Positions 50,879-61,399 of a stretch of DNA of 64,000 nucleotides are shown here, piece by piece. Positions within the stretch are counted from its first letter, which is position 1. Each line of letters opens with the position of its first letter. The DNA is taken from the NCBI GenBank assembly GCA_003255065.1, contig QAOA01002053.1, positions 38,103 to 102,102 of the forward strand, given 5' to 3'. Below the pieces are notes generated by a model that saw only the letters and a program-made list of their open reading frames with translations, was not told the origin of the DNA and did no database searches. Source of the stretch: Cercis canadensis (Eukaryota; Streptophyta; Magnoliopsida; Fabales; Fabaceae). The position numbers were made by a program, and so were the translations under genes.

Positions 50879-50884
50879 TGGGCC
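50879..50884. promoter_or_regulatory. Site II-type motif in the PWP2 promoter
   Basis: TGGGCC (inside TTGGGCCAA, nearly palindromic) lies about 110 bases upstream of the telo-boxes. Site II motifs bound by TCP factors typically accompany telo-boxes in genes of the protein-synthesis machinery. Confidence 0.5.
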
Positions 50885-50899
50885 AACTGTACCAAAGAG

Positions 50900-51896
50900 A
50901 TGGACCCGGTCCATCGAACCCTCAAGAAATTTAAGTTCTTTTTTGTAATAGTAAGAGAATCCTTGAGTTAGTTTTCGTGTACCATTAAATATTTTTTTCG
51001 ACAATTTTAAGGGTGCACTCTCTACATCGACTTAATATATTTAGAGAAAAAATTTATTGAATTCAAACTTTAATTAACTTGAATAAACTAATTGTATTCT
51101 TAGCACTAGGCTAAGCTTTTGGAGTTTGTTTTTAAGTAAATATATCTATTGAAAATAGAGAAAGGTTATTCTCTAATTTGGTATCTAATTTTTAATTTTT
51201 TAAAATATAAAATTATTATATTTAAATAAATATAAATATATTTTTTTCGTAAATTTGATTACATAAAGAAAAATTCTTTATACACACATCTCACTTTTTA
51301 AAAAATAGTTTCATTTAAAAACCTTTACCTAAAAAAATTAAAACTTAGCCTTTGGCATGTGCTCTGAAACTCGCTAGGCAAGAGAAAAAATGAGTTTTTT
51401 TTTTTGAGATTTTTTCTTATCAGAGGTAAAAATATTTATATTACAAACATATTTACATAATTTAAGAAAATTTCATATAAGATATCGTAGACATTTAACT
51501 CATCAAATAATACTACTATAATAGCACCATAACCACTAAGAATAGGCGCACTTGGATTTCATCTTGAGTTTTGAAAACCTTCCAAACCTACATGACCAAC
51601 TTGAGTTATTACTCGAGGTCCCTTTTTAGCAAAGTAATTTTCTTTTGATGAACAATATAATATCCACTAGAAGGAACAATTTAAAAAGTATCCCCTATTA
51701 TTACTTTAAGAGCATGTTTGATAAATAGAATAATGCTTTCAACACTCTATTCTATAAAATGAGCATTGTTATAGTTGGTAGCACAAAAAACATAGAATAA
51801 TAATTTATTTTGGTTCAGGTCTTGAATCCACATAAACAAGAACCAGTATTCCACTATTTTGGAATGACTATTCTTTTATTAAATGCTTATAATATC

Positions 51897-51930
<34 letters not shown>

Positions 51931-52246
51931 CAGCATGACTTGATATAACTCTTCTAAGTCTCTAACCCCTTATTAGTAGACCATATCTAGAACAAATTAT
52001 AGCCTCTCTTTTTTTCTTCTAATTAATATCTTAGGTTGTCGTTTTAAATCTATGTTAAGGGATAGATATTTTCAAACAAACATATACATTACAATTGATT
52101 TAATAATCTCTTAAAAAATTAAAATCACATCCCTCAATTTGATTTTAGGTATTAAGTTTTTTTTTTTTTTTAAAGGAATCACATGATGAGTTTATTGATT
52201 TTCTTTAATAGAAAAAAAAAATTAAGATAAAGGGAGCTACCCATTC
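50900..52246. other. Intergenic AT-rich region with (AT)n
   Basis: No coding region. It contains a short (AT)n microsatellite at about 51900-51928. A GAGCATGTTTGATAAATAG motif near 51,712 resembles a Harbinger terminus, but I could not find a partner end. Confidence 0.45.
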
Positions 52247-52249
52247 TAA

Positions 52250-53168
52250 GGTGGTGTTTGGTATGGTGTTTGGTATGAGGAAAGTTTTAAGATTCCTGAG
52301 AAAGTGAGATGAGAATAAAAGTTTCTCATGTTTGGTACAAGAAATAAAAATCATTCTCGGGAATAAAGGATATCCGGAAATGAAAATTTGTTCACAAGAT
52401 GAAATAAAACTTTCCCACCTCAAGAGGTGGGAATACTGCTTTCCTGGGAATGAAAAAATTTTCTTCCTACTTTGTCCTTCTTCATTCACGCTCACTCTCC
52501 TCTCGCTCTGCTTCTCTATTCGTTGCTTCACCGACACATCGGCAGGTCCATGCGAACTATTATTGAAAGCAACTTGCTCAAGTGCATCAAGCATGACGAC
52601 ACAGCAACCCAAAGACTTACCTTCACTGAACTTCTCCATAGCAGCTTAGAAATCTAAAAGTTTGTTTCTAAAACCGACACGCCCACAAAAGAAATGAAGA
52701 CCAAATTCATCAATCTTACCATCAGTGAATTGATCAAACAAAAACCACATCAGCGAATTTCAAGGGAGTTGCAAAGGCTGGAGACTTTGCCTTCATTGGA
52801 AAATCGAGCTTTGATGGAGCAGTGAAGCCCCTTGTGGAGCTGGTGGCAGAGCAAGGGATGGGTATGGCTGAAAAGGCAATGGTGGTCCTTAATAGCTTGG
52901 CGGGGATTCAGGAAGGGAAGGATGCAATTGTGGAAAAAGGTGGAATAGCTGCTCCTGTGAGAAGCAATTAAAGATGGGTCAGTGAAGGGGAAGGAATTTA
53001 AGAGTATTTTTGAAAAAATTAAATATGAGAATGATATTATTCCCAAGAAAGTTAAGTGATAACCAAACATGGGAATGTCAACTTTCCTAATAATCTCATT
53101 CCTAGGAATAAGATTCCCAAGAAAGTAAGGATTCCCAAGAAAGATGATAACTGGTACCAAACACCACC
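52250..53168. mobile_element. Harbinger-type non-autonomous element with captured gene fragment
   Basis: The 919-bp element starts GGTGGTGTTTGGTATG and ends with the inverse GGTACCAAACACCACC. It is flanked by TAA on both sides (52247-52249 and 53169-53171), the PIF/Harbinger target preference. Subterminal repeats with TTCCTAGGAATAAGATTCCC-like wording are shared with the MITE at 4310-4629. No transposase is present. The middle, about 52,470-53,000, is GC-richer than the ends and includes coding sequence from a host ARM-repeat gene. Confidence 0.85.
52812..52999 (+). pseudogene. ARM-repeat protein fragment inside the transposon
   Basis: Translation gives GAVKPLVELVAEQGMGMAEK, then AMVVLNSLAGIQEGKDAIVE and KGGIAAP. 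After a one-base frame change near 52957, EAIKDGSVKGKEF follows. This is the typical armadillo-repeat text of plant ARM/U-box-related proteins of the At3g01400 kind. It is only about 60 residues (roughly one and a half repeats), without start or splice sites of its own, so it is a captured fragment and not a gene. The frameshift shows it is not under protein-level selection. Confidence 0.8.
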
Positions 53169-53378
53169 TAAGGGAGATAAACACATATTGTGTTTTTAAA
53201 GATATAAGATTATAAGATCCACATGTAATCAAATTAATAATAAGTCATGTAAATTAAAAGGGACACAAATAACAAACTGCCTATTTGATGAATCTTATAA
53301 TTGTTTTAAAAACCGATTAGGTTCAAGATCATAGACTCGTTTTCTTTGAAAAAAAAAATTCCTTAGACTTTATTTAAA

Positions 53379-53830
53379 AGTTTAAATGTACTGCAAGTCC
53401 CTATAGTTTGAACAAATTTTGAATCAAGTCTCTATAGTTTTTTATTTTCTTTTAGGGTGTTTATAGTTTGAAATTTTTTTAATTGAATCACTGCTATTAT
53501 CCTTCGATTATAATTTCGTCAATTTAATGCTTACATAACAAATAACTGGTCTAAAGTGACACAAAAATTGTCATCTCATCAAATTTTAGTTCAAAAAAAT
53601 GCATAAAAAATTGATGAGATAACAATTTTCTGCCATTTTAGCACCACGTCAATTTCTTTTATTGTTACATAAACAAGTCGTTTGTCATGTCAATACTAAA
53701 TTGACGGATTTATAACCAGGATAATGACATGAACACAATTAAAAAAAATTAAAACTATAAAAACCCCAAAGAAAAAAAAACTATAAAAACCTGATTAAAA
53801 ATTCGTCTGAACCTGCGTTATGTTTAAACT
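53379..53830. mobile_element. MITE, Mutator-like family copy 2
   Basis: A 452-bp element starts AGTTTAAATGTACTGCAAGT and ends with the diverged inverse ATGTTTAAACT. It is flanked by a perfect 9-bp duplication TTATTTAAA (53370-53378 and 53831-53839), the size made by Mutator-like elements. Internal wording (CCTATAGTTTGAA, TTTAATGCTTACATAACAAAT, AAGTGACACAAAAATTG) is shared with the copy at 43111. Confidence 0.85.
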
Positions 53831-53839
53831 TTATTTAAA

Positions 53840-54917
53840 AACATGTAACCACTAATCACTTGCAAAATCTAAACCCCCAACAAAATTTTTTTTTTTAGAA
53901 AAATAACTTTGAAACCAAAAAGTGGGTGCTTACAGGACATATCAATTCATTATGTATTTTTTGAACAATTTATCGAACTAAATTTCACCACTTAGTTTGA
54001 TTAAATTATCTAAAAGAAGTCATTAAATTGTAAAACACAAAAGTTGTCCTCTCAATTCGATTGATAAATTTTTAAGTCCAATACAAAAAAAATGATAAAT
54101 ATTTAGAAGTAAGTATTTGACTAACTTTACTATTACGGTATTACCTATAATCATAATATTATATAGAGTTTAATTTTCCTATTCTAATACTTCTGCAGGA
54201 GGATCTAGTGTATAGGCTTATCTTCATATCCAAACCAAATTTCCATTCAACACTATCCCAAATTCCCAATTGAACCCAAACCTTCCACAATAAAATGCAA
54301 TGCTTAATCATCAGATGTCCACTCTAAGACCAAATATATATATATATCTTAATATACTTCTGATGCATAAAGTATAAAAGATAGCCCTGCTACAAAGAAT
54401 CAAGTAATTTTCTCTCCATATGTATTTGTTTATCTTAAAAAAAAAAAAAAGAACTATTTCAATGCATGAAACTCAATATACCAGTTTCAAATTTAAATCT
54501 TTTTACATGTAAATCTCATAACAATATAACCACATTACACACTTTGATCTTCTTTGGTATTGAAGATCTTAAGAAAGACTGATCAGTTTTATTTATTATC
54601 ATTATAATTTTACAATAGGATCCTTTCTTGTTTGGCTGCTTGTTTATTTCATTTTACCCTTAGCACCCTGCATTTCATATATATAGGATTAGCCCACACA
54701 TTCACCACAAGATACACAACAGAAAATTATTAAACCCCCCACTCCCAAAAATAAAAAAATAAAAAAAACCACAAAACAAACTCACTTACAATTACAAATA
54801 CCGCCACTCTATTCTAATTATTAGTACGCAAGGTGGTAATGAATTCGGCTTCAGCTTCTGTTATGTATTAGAATTCGAATTCAGAATTCAGAGTCGCAGC
54901 CAAGTTTTAAAAAATAA
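53840..54917. other. Intergenic AT-rich region
   Basis: No coding region or repeat with clear ends. The last part is the 3' flank of the minus-strand cystatin gene; a short (TA)n lies near 54,337. Confidence 0.45.
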
Positions 54918-55319
54918 TTAATTGTTGAAACTAATTGAAGGAGCAAAGTTAAGGAGCCGCTTGGAGTGAACCCAGGGCTGCACCCACACCACCGACTCAA
55001 ATTCTCTGTTATTCCCATTCTCTGTAGCCGAGATCTTCAGGTAATACCTTATCCCCGCCACCACCTGTCTCTCCGCAGCTATCACCGCCGCGAACTTCAC
55101 CGCGCCGCCGTCGACGTGGTTGCGCCAAAGCCTGAGACTCCGGTTATACTCCTCCACCGAGAACCTCCCTAGCTCTTGCACCTCCTCGTTTGTCTTCACG
55201 TCCTTGATCTCCGTTCTTCCCCCAACTAATCTCCCTCCGTAACCATACGACGCTGTAAAAAGCACACAGAGAACGGTGATGATTGTTAATGCCACTGCCG
55301 GTGACCTTATCATCGCCAT
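54918..55319 (-). CDS. Secreted phytocystatin (cysteine proteinase inhibitor)
   Basis: A single-exon frame of 133 residues. Residues 1-26 are a signal peptide, pointing to secretion or the vacuolar route. The mature part has the N-terminal glycine pair (33-34), the plant-specific LARFAV-like motif as LGRFSVEEYN (50-59), the reactive-site loop QVVAG (85-89, consensus QxVxG) and the second hairpin PW (115-116). All three inhibitory contact regions are thus present, so it should inhibit papain-like C1A proteases. Length and lack of intron fit the small group of CYS4/CYS5-like cystatins. A Ser/Asn-rich tail has no legumain-inhibitory extension. The first ATG before the signal peptide is taken as start. 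Confidence 0.95.
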   Translation of the reverse strand: MAMIRSPAVALTIITVLCVLFTASYGYGGRLVGGRTEIKDVKTNEEVQELGRFSVEEYNRSLRLWRNHVDGGAVKFAAVIAAERQVVAGIRYYLKISATENGNNREFESVVWVQPWVHSKRLLNFAPSISFNN

Positions 55320-55408
55320 CTTCGATCTTCAACTCAAGTTTTTCGGGTCGCTTCTATTTGTTTTGTAACGTATGAGTGAGGATGAAAGGGAAGAGGGTGA
55401 CGGCGTCG

Positions 55409-55417
55409 TATTTATAG
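55409..55417 (-). promoter_or_regulatory. TATA box of the cystatin gene
   Basis: CTATAAATA on the minus strand lies 90 bases upstream of the ATG, a textbook position and sequence for a plant TATA box. Confidence 0.65.
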
Positions 55418-55419
55418 TT

Positions 55420-56044
55420 GGAAAGTGTGGAGACGGTTGAGGGAAAGAGTGATGTTTGGACACGTCAAATCAAAGATAAGGTTATGTGGAGGGCAACGTA
55501 AACGGGGGGCCGCGTTTTTGAGACTGGTAAGAAAACGACGAGAGGAGGTTTTTGTCAAGTATCCAACTCTCTCAAAAACTGGATTTGTTAACTTAACGAA
55601 AGCTTAATAATGATTTTATAACTAACATATTTCTACACGTGAAAAATGATTAGAGTGGAAGAGTGAATTAAGTATAACACCATTTTTATTTTATGCTAAA
55701 ATTTAATTTAATCATAGTAAGATAGGATTCTTAATCACTTAGTTAATGATAAGAGTGTAGATAAATATGAGCTACTTGAATTTGGCTCGATGAAAGATTG
55801 ATATAGCTTAACTTGTTATTAAATTAATAAGCTCGAGTAGTATGTTAAACTCATTTGTGCAAAGCATGGGCTCACTCGTTTTTTTAAACAAGTCAAACTA
55901 GAGTTAGGAGTTTAGCTTAATTGAAGCTTGGGCTCGAGCTTAGACTTGGCATATATAGTTTAAATTAACGAAAATTTTATTATATTACTTATATTACATT
56001 AATGTGGTAAACATAATTTTTATATTTTATTAGATATAAAATAT
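55420..56044. other. Cystatin upstream region and spacer
   Basis: The part near the gene is GC-moderate promoter-like DNA; the rest is AT-rich with no features recognised. Confidence 0.4.
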
Positions 56045-56145
56045 GCATCCACACAAAAGAAAGTTGAAAATTAAGCAGAGATCACCTGACACCATCTAAG
56101 TATAAACTCTACATGTGGGCAGTTTTCTAGAAGATCTGCCAGTGC
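56045..56145 (-). pseudogene. PWP2: Exact 101-bp copy of PWP2 exon 6/intron 6 border
   Basis: These 101 bases are identical to 45584-45684. They cover 41 bases of PWP2 intron 6, the splice donor, and the first 60 bases of the minus-strand end of exon 6. Because intron sequence is included, it is a genomic copy and not a retrocopy. It ends exactly at the single N of 56146, which suggests an assembly join as strongly as a real duplication. Confidence 0.9.
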
Positions 56146-56146
56146 N

Positions 56147-56424
56147 GATTAACAAATTAGGAATAAAGATCCAGACTAGCTACGGTGAAATCGACATCCT
56201 AGATATTCTATCTTCATATTTCTACTCAATTTCACAACAACTATTCTTTGTTTACTGTATTGCATTTAAATATCATCATAATTCACCTATCACTTGTCTA
56301 GATAAAATTAGAATATGCATAATTTTGGTACTTAGTAACCACAGTCTCCGTGGGACGATACTTTATCTCACTTCTTTATTACTTGATTACGGCACGTGCA
56401 CTTGCGTTCACATTTTACGTAACA
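56147..56424 (-). repeat. Athila-like LTR fragment
   Basis: Read on the minus strand the segment starts TGTTACGTAAAATG and continues CAAGTAATAAAG-AGTGAGATAAAGTATCG-TCCCACG-AG-ACT. This closely parallels the edge of the LTR of the 15.3-26.5 kb Gypsy element (CAAGTAATAAAATGAGATAAATTTATCGTTCCCACGAGGACT). It is a related but different family member, cut off by the N at 56146. Confidence 0.6.
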
Positions 56425-56429
56425 TTAAC

Positions 56430-56715
56430 CCTTACCATGAGCAATGTGAATGCCCAAAGAATGGAAAATATGCGAAGCGTGTGATCCACAACACAACGCC
56501 ACCAAAGTCCAAGTGAAAGCCACACGATTTTGACTCTTCACGAGCAGTTCCTCCTTCTTCTTCACCAACTCCTTCCACTTCCTCACATTTTCTGCCACTC
56601 CCAAACCTGCAACCCTCTTCTTTGTTGGAAACCCGCATTCAGTCAATCTCTGAATGAGGCTCTTGGCAACATTGTCCGAAAAACCAATCTCCGAAGATGA
56701 ATGGTGTTTGAGCAT
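56430..56715 (-). pseudogene. PAA2: PAA2 (HMA8) copper ATPase gene fragment
   Basis: The minus-strand frame reads SDNVAKSLIQRLTECGF, RVAGLGVAENVRKWKELVKK, SQNRVAFTWTLVALCCGSHA and HIFHSLGIHIAHG. This is near-identical to the segment of the thylakoid Cu-transporting P-type ATPase PAA2 between its metal-binding domain and first membrane helices. It stops where PAA2 normally continues PLWELLDNSY, and a GTAAGG donor follows ATG at that exact point, so a genomic exon end is preserved. The remaining exons are absent nearby. It is therefore a stranded exon, about 85 residues of a normally ~880-residue protein. Confidence 0.85.
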
Positions 56716-57205
56716 TTGCCCAAATGAGTATCAAACAATTTGGCACCTTCTTACTCTCTATGCATATAGGTTTCTCAGTAGATGAGTCACTAAGAGCCAT
56801 TCTTTCGTTCCAGGAATTTTAGCAATGCATCTATGTTGTGGTAGCCCAAGAAGATAACACATGGATCGAGGAAACAAAAAAAGATAAAAATATCTGCCTT
56901 GTATTTTGTTCTCACTTCTCAGATCCTACGGAAAGAACGGCGACATTTCAACATCTCATTACAACTTGGCTAGCTTCAGCTAGTATTACTATTGACCGCA
57001 AGATTAGGTAGGGCCCTTCAATTGTTTTTAGCCGCCAGAGACGCATAAAGATAGGTGTTTCATGTGTTGACAACAAAATTGGCATGCTCTGATTGCTCGA
57101 ACTTGAAATATTCAACTAGCACCTCTACCTTCTTTTACCGGTAGGCTGAACATCTCGTTGTTCAACCAGAAGATCACCTTTTACTCCCTCCCTCCACCGC
57201 CAACT
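56716..57205. other. DNA between the two PAA2 fragments
   Basis: Mixed-composition DNA in which I recognise no further PAA2 exon on either strand and no transposon end. Confidence 0.35.
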
Positions 57206-57349
57206 ATGGCGACTGATCTATTGAAACTTTCTCTCTCTACTCAACTGAAGCTCTGCTTCAATTACAGAAGAAACCATGATGTTGCCCACGTTGACTTTTT
57301 TTCTCCATTGTCCAAGAAACGAAGTCGTCCTTGCCCAGCCAGTAAATGA
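57206..57349 (+). pseudogene. PAA2: Possible first exon of PAA2 (transit peptide)
   Basis: The plus-strand frame MATDLLKLSLSTQLKLCF continues NYRRNHDVAHVDFFSPL and then a basic KKRSRP stretch, and ends at a stop after 47 residues. PAA2 proteins of many eudicots begin MATDLLRLSLS with a Ser/Arg-rich chloroplast transit peptide of this kind. It lies on the strand opposite to the PAA2 exon at 56430-56715, so the two cannot belong to one working transcript. The match rests on remembered sequences and on a low-complexity leader, so it is less certain than the other fragment. Confidence 0.5.
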
Positions 57350-58570
57350 TGCTCCCTACAGGCTGCAACGTGACATTTAACAGTGACACAAAGCCTTTTA
57401 ACAATCACATCAATATTTTCGTCATTCAACTTAGCGGATGTTAGATGGAGGGATATGATTGACGTGAAATTGACTAGTGAGAGACTTGATTAAATTATTT
57501 TGGCAATGAAAGACTCAATTGATAGCGCCCAATATAGTGGGGGACGAAAATAAGGTTTTACTCTAGAAGTTATTTAGTGTAGGTGAGAGCTATACTATCA
57601 CTCTTAAAATGGATGGTAGTACTAATTAGATAGATTTGAATTGAACCTATTTAGTAATTTTGGTGTCATTGTGAATATTTTAAAAAATTGAGTTACTCAG
57701 TATGTACCCATACATAATTTTTTTTTATAAAATGTAAGAATGACATAATATAAGAAAGTGTGTCAAGAATAACTTTTTAAGTTTACTTTTTGACACGATT
57801 TCTTATATTATGTTGTTATTATATTTTATAAAGAACTATGTGCTCTAGCACATATTAGGTAAGTAAGTTTTTCGAGATTTTTGCAATAACATCAAAATCA
57901 CATTATAAGTCCAAATGAATCCCACCCAATTAAGAAGGTGGTAGCATAGCCCTCACCTTAAGTGTAATGTTGTGACAAGTAATTAGAATGAGATCATTTG
58001 ATTCAAATCTGTTTATCTAAGGGAATTTGACTTGATGGTATTGTAACTTCCTTTCTAATAAATGATGCTGGATTCGGGACCTTTCATTGGCATGCTACTT
58101 CAAACTAATTTATTTCATAACAATTTCAAAACCCAACTAGTTTAATGAGAATCGGCTAAGTCATTGGTTCAGAACAGGTTGACTAGGGTTTTGGCTGGTT
58201 CATTTGCATATCCCATCCAATTAAAAGTTCCGATCAAACATTGGTCTAGTTCACTAATTCGTCGATTCTTACAAGTATGGTTTCATCCAAGAAAAGCAAT
58301 ACCGATTTTAGAAAATGTAACTGATATCATTATCGATAAGCTTCCTTTTTGTGCACGTGTGACACACCACTTTTGTTTTGCATAACTCAACTTTTTATAC
58401 CTCTATACGATATGTGCAAATATCATTCTATTGTATATTACATGAGGTGCCCTCTTTCACCTCTTACTGCTAACTACTCTTATCTTTTCGCTTCACCCTT
58501 TTATCTTGTGGGCTAGCTTTGCGCCCCTACACCTTATTTATTTTCGCATTCTTGCCCTAATTTTAGTTTA
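57350..58570. other. Intergenic region with a hairpin-forming repeat
   Basis: No coding region. Between about 57727 and 57832 two arms of roughly 42 bases are near-inverse copies around a 25-base loop (ATAATATAAGAAAGTGTGTCAA against TTGACACGATTTCTTATATTAT). This may be a small foldback MITE. The rest shows nothing. Confidence 0.5.
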
Positions 58571-58832
58571 AGAGTAAACTTATCTTTATGTCCTTAAAAG
58601 ATTCAAGATTTAATAAATTATAATTCTTAAAAGAACACTAATTACAAAATAATCCTCAAAAGAATTAATATACGTAACAAAATAGTCCTTGAAAGATTTA
58701 AAATTTAATAAATATTGGATTATTTTAGTATGCATATCAGTTCTTTTAAGGACTATTTTGTAGTTAGTATTTTTTCAAAGACTATTTTGTTAAATCTTAA
58801 ATTTTTCAGGGACGCAAATATAGGTTTATTCT
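58571..58832. mobile_element. MITE with 7-8 bp target duplication
   Basis: A 262-bp element begins AGAGTAAACTTATCTTTATG and ends with the diverged inverse ATAGGTTTATTCT. It is flanked by TAGTTTA on both sides (58564-58570 and 58833-58839). Subterminal repeats of the form TTTTGTTA-CGTAAC and CAAAATAGTCCTTGAAAGA recur in both orientations. The duplication length suits hAT or Mutator-related MITEs. Confidence 0.7.
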
Positions 58833-59282
58833 TAGTTTAATCTATTATGTTCAAACCAAAGATTAAAAAGAAAAATACCATTATGAGCTACATGATGCAT
58901 CAGCTGCACCTTGCCCTATCCAGTGCCCACATTCTTCAGTGACATGCACTTTTGCTTCTTACTCCTAAAGTATTTCCACCATTTCCACCAAAAGTTTTAC
59001 CCATAGCAAGAAAACAATGAAATTTCTATGAAAATTTTTCATGGAATCAAATTCTGAGAAAACTTTTTCGCAAGAAGCAGCCTTCACCTCCTCCTTTGCC
59101 TATCTATGAACCTTTTTCCTCCTCTTGTATCTATCTATAAGCTATTCCTCCACCTATGCCAGAGCATGTAAGAAACCCCTTTCAACTGAGCTTTTATAAC
59201 ACACATGAGCCAGTTGGGAAACACAAATTCTCATAAATTATATGCATTTCAGTGTTTGTTTGGCCTTTCTTCAAATTCCAAT
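58833..59282. other. Spacer before the Copia element
   Basis: Non-coding DNA. Its last five bases, CCAAT (59278-59282), would be the target duplication of the Copia element, whose other flank is outside the window. Confidence 0.4.
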
Positions 59283-59610
59283 TGTAGAGTTTAGCAGAAG
59301 AGATAAATGCAAGAAGAAGAATAGAAGTATTTTGTAGAAAGCAAGTAAACCAAAAACTAAAGAGAAGAGAGTTTCGAGAGACTAAAGTAAGAATTGATGA
59401 AATGATTTCTTACTCCATTCATTTCAGAATCTTACATTATATAGATAAGTTAGACACTTGTCTAACTGAATCACAACTGGCATGAGAGTCTACAACTGTC
59501 ATGAAAGTTATCCTACTCAGCTGGCACCTATCTAATTATCTAACCAATTCCTAACTGCTTGCCACATCAGCATATGTCACTAATCTGGTGCTTTGTCTAT
59601 AGGATTGACA
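59283..59610 (-). repeat. Copia 3' LTR
   Basis: Bounded by TG and CA, next to a polypurine tract (AGTTTGAGGGGGGA on the minus strand, 59611-59625). It matches the sequence starting at 63798. Confidence 0.9.
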
Positions 59611-60200
59611 TCCCCCCTCAAACTCAAGGGACTTGGAAGGACTGTGAGTTTGGGACGTAGATGTAAGAAAGAGGTGGCAAGAAGGGCTTTAGTGAACACA
59701 TCAGCCACTTGATCTGAAGAGGGAATGTGACGAATCAGTAAGAACTTGTTGAGCACCTTCTCTCTGATAAACTGGCAATCAATCTCCACATGTCTTGTGC
59801 GAGAATGAAGGATAGGATTGGCAGCCAAGTAGGTGGCACTCAAATTATCACAGAGCAGCAGTGGAGAACGAGAGATAGAGACATGGAGTTCCTTAAGCAG
59901 TGATTGAATCCACTGTAATTCAGAAGCAGCATTGGCAAGAGCCCTGTACTCAGCTTTTGTACTGGACCTTGACATCACCTTTTGTTTGCCTGAACACTAA
60001 GAAACCAGATTGTAGCCAAGGAAGACACCATGCCCACTGGTACTGTGACGATCATCAGGGCAACCAGCACAGTCACTGTCAGCATTGGCTAACAATGAAC
60101 AATCTGAGCTAGGCTTAAGGGAAACACCAAAGTGGACAGTACCTTTCAAGTAACGAAGCAGACATTTGACAGCTTTAAAGTGCTCATCAGTGGGGGAGCT
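59580..60200 (-). mobile_element. Copia RNase H region
   Basis: Motifs SSTKAEYRALANAASELQWI, LLCDNLSATYLAANP and HTRHVEIDCQFIREKV-like wording identify the RNase H end of a Copia polyprotein. The region is broken. Confidence 0.88.
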
Positions 60201-60206
60201 CATAAC

Positions 60207-61080
60207 TTAACAAAGCCTATTAACAGAGTAGGAGATATCAGGTATTGTGATTGTACAGTATTGAAGAGCCCCTACAATGCTTCTGTATGAGGTAGGATCA
60301 GTGAGAGGAGTCCTTTGAGAGGCAGACAGAACCTGAGAGCTCACCATTGGTGTAGCCAAAGGTTTGGACAGAGAGAGACCAGTCTTATGCAGAAGGTCAT
60401 GAATGTATTTGGACTGAGACAAATGGACTCCAGTGGATGACCAAGTAGCTTGAACACCTAAGAAGTAGTTGAGTTTGCCAAGATCTTTTAAGGCAAAATG
60501 AGAATGAAGAGTAGAAATAAGGTGATTAATCAAGGTAAAGCTTGAGCTAGTGACAATTATATCATCAACATAGACTAGGAGAAGAATGACAACATGAGCA
60601 GTGTGATAGACAAAAAGAGAGTTATCTGAGATAGTGCAGGTGAAACCCCAATGCAGTAAAGCTGATTTGAGTTTATTGAACCAGGCACGTGGAGCTTGTT
60701 TTAATCCATAAAGAGCCTTTCTGAGATGGCAGACATGGTTGGGAAACTGAGGATGCTCAAACCCTTGAGGTTGCTTCATGTACACCTCTTCTTCCAAGTC
60801 ACCATTTAAGAAGGCATTGTTAACATCAAGTTGCTTGATGAACCAGCCTTTGGAGATGGCAAGGGTTAGCACAATGCGAATGGTGGAGGGCTTGACCACA
60901 TGGCAGAAAGTATCAAAATAATCAACTCCATGTGTTTGTGTATAGCCTTGAGCCACAAGCCTGGCCTTGTACCTTTCTATGGACCCATCTGCCTTATACT
61001 TGACCTTATAAAGCCATCGAGAGCCTACAATATTCTTGTGAGCAGGACAAGGAACTAATCGCCAAGTATTATTGGCTTAT
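60207..61080 (-). mobile_element. Copia reverse transcriptase region
   Basis: The motifs TFCHVVKPSTIRIVLTLA, FIKQLDVNNAFLNGDLEEEV, LRKALYGLKQAPRAWF and the catalytic LLVYVDDIIVTSS are all present in the usual order of Copia polymerases. Confidence 0.92.
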
Positions 61081-61399
61081 AATGCTTGATATTCAGCTGT
61101 CATAGCATCTATCTAGCAGGGCAATTTAGCAGCCTGTTTGTAAGTAGTAGGTTCAACAAAAATAGAAAAAGTGGTACTCAGAAATTATTTGGGTTTGAAT
61201 ATGCCATTTTGACTACGAGTGACCATTCTTGAAGGAGCAAGGACAGGTGCAGATAAGGAAGACACAACTGGTGCAGGAGGTGCTGCATTGGCAGCAAGGG
61301 GAAATGCACAGGTGGCAAAGGGGAGAGTTGGTGCAGGTTGATTAAAGGATGCGGAAGCATGAATGAAAGTAGAAATGGGTATAGACCAAGGGGGTGGAG

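Noticed and set aside
52332-52657. Frames of 61-105 codons on both strands in the left part of the Harbinger-type element
   Set aside because: They include the subterminal repeats of the transposon and match no family I know. Captured host sequence cannot be excluded, but no product can be named.
57158-57205. Upstream ATG extending the possible PAA2 first exon by 16 residues
   Set aside because: The family start MATDLL begins at 57206; the upstream residues do not resemble the family and precede the natural start.
58164-58385. 73-codon plus-strand frame in the 58-kb spacer
   Set aside because: No family resemblance, no promoter or splice context, and length is within chance for this composition.
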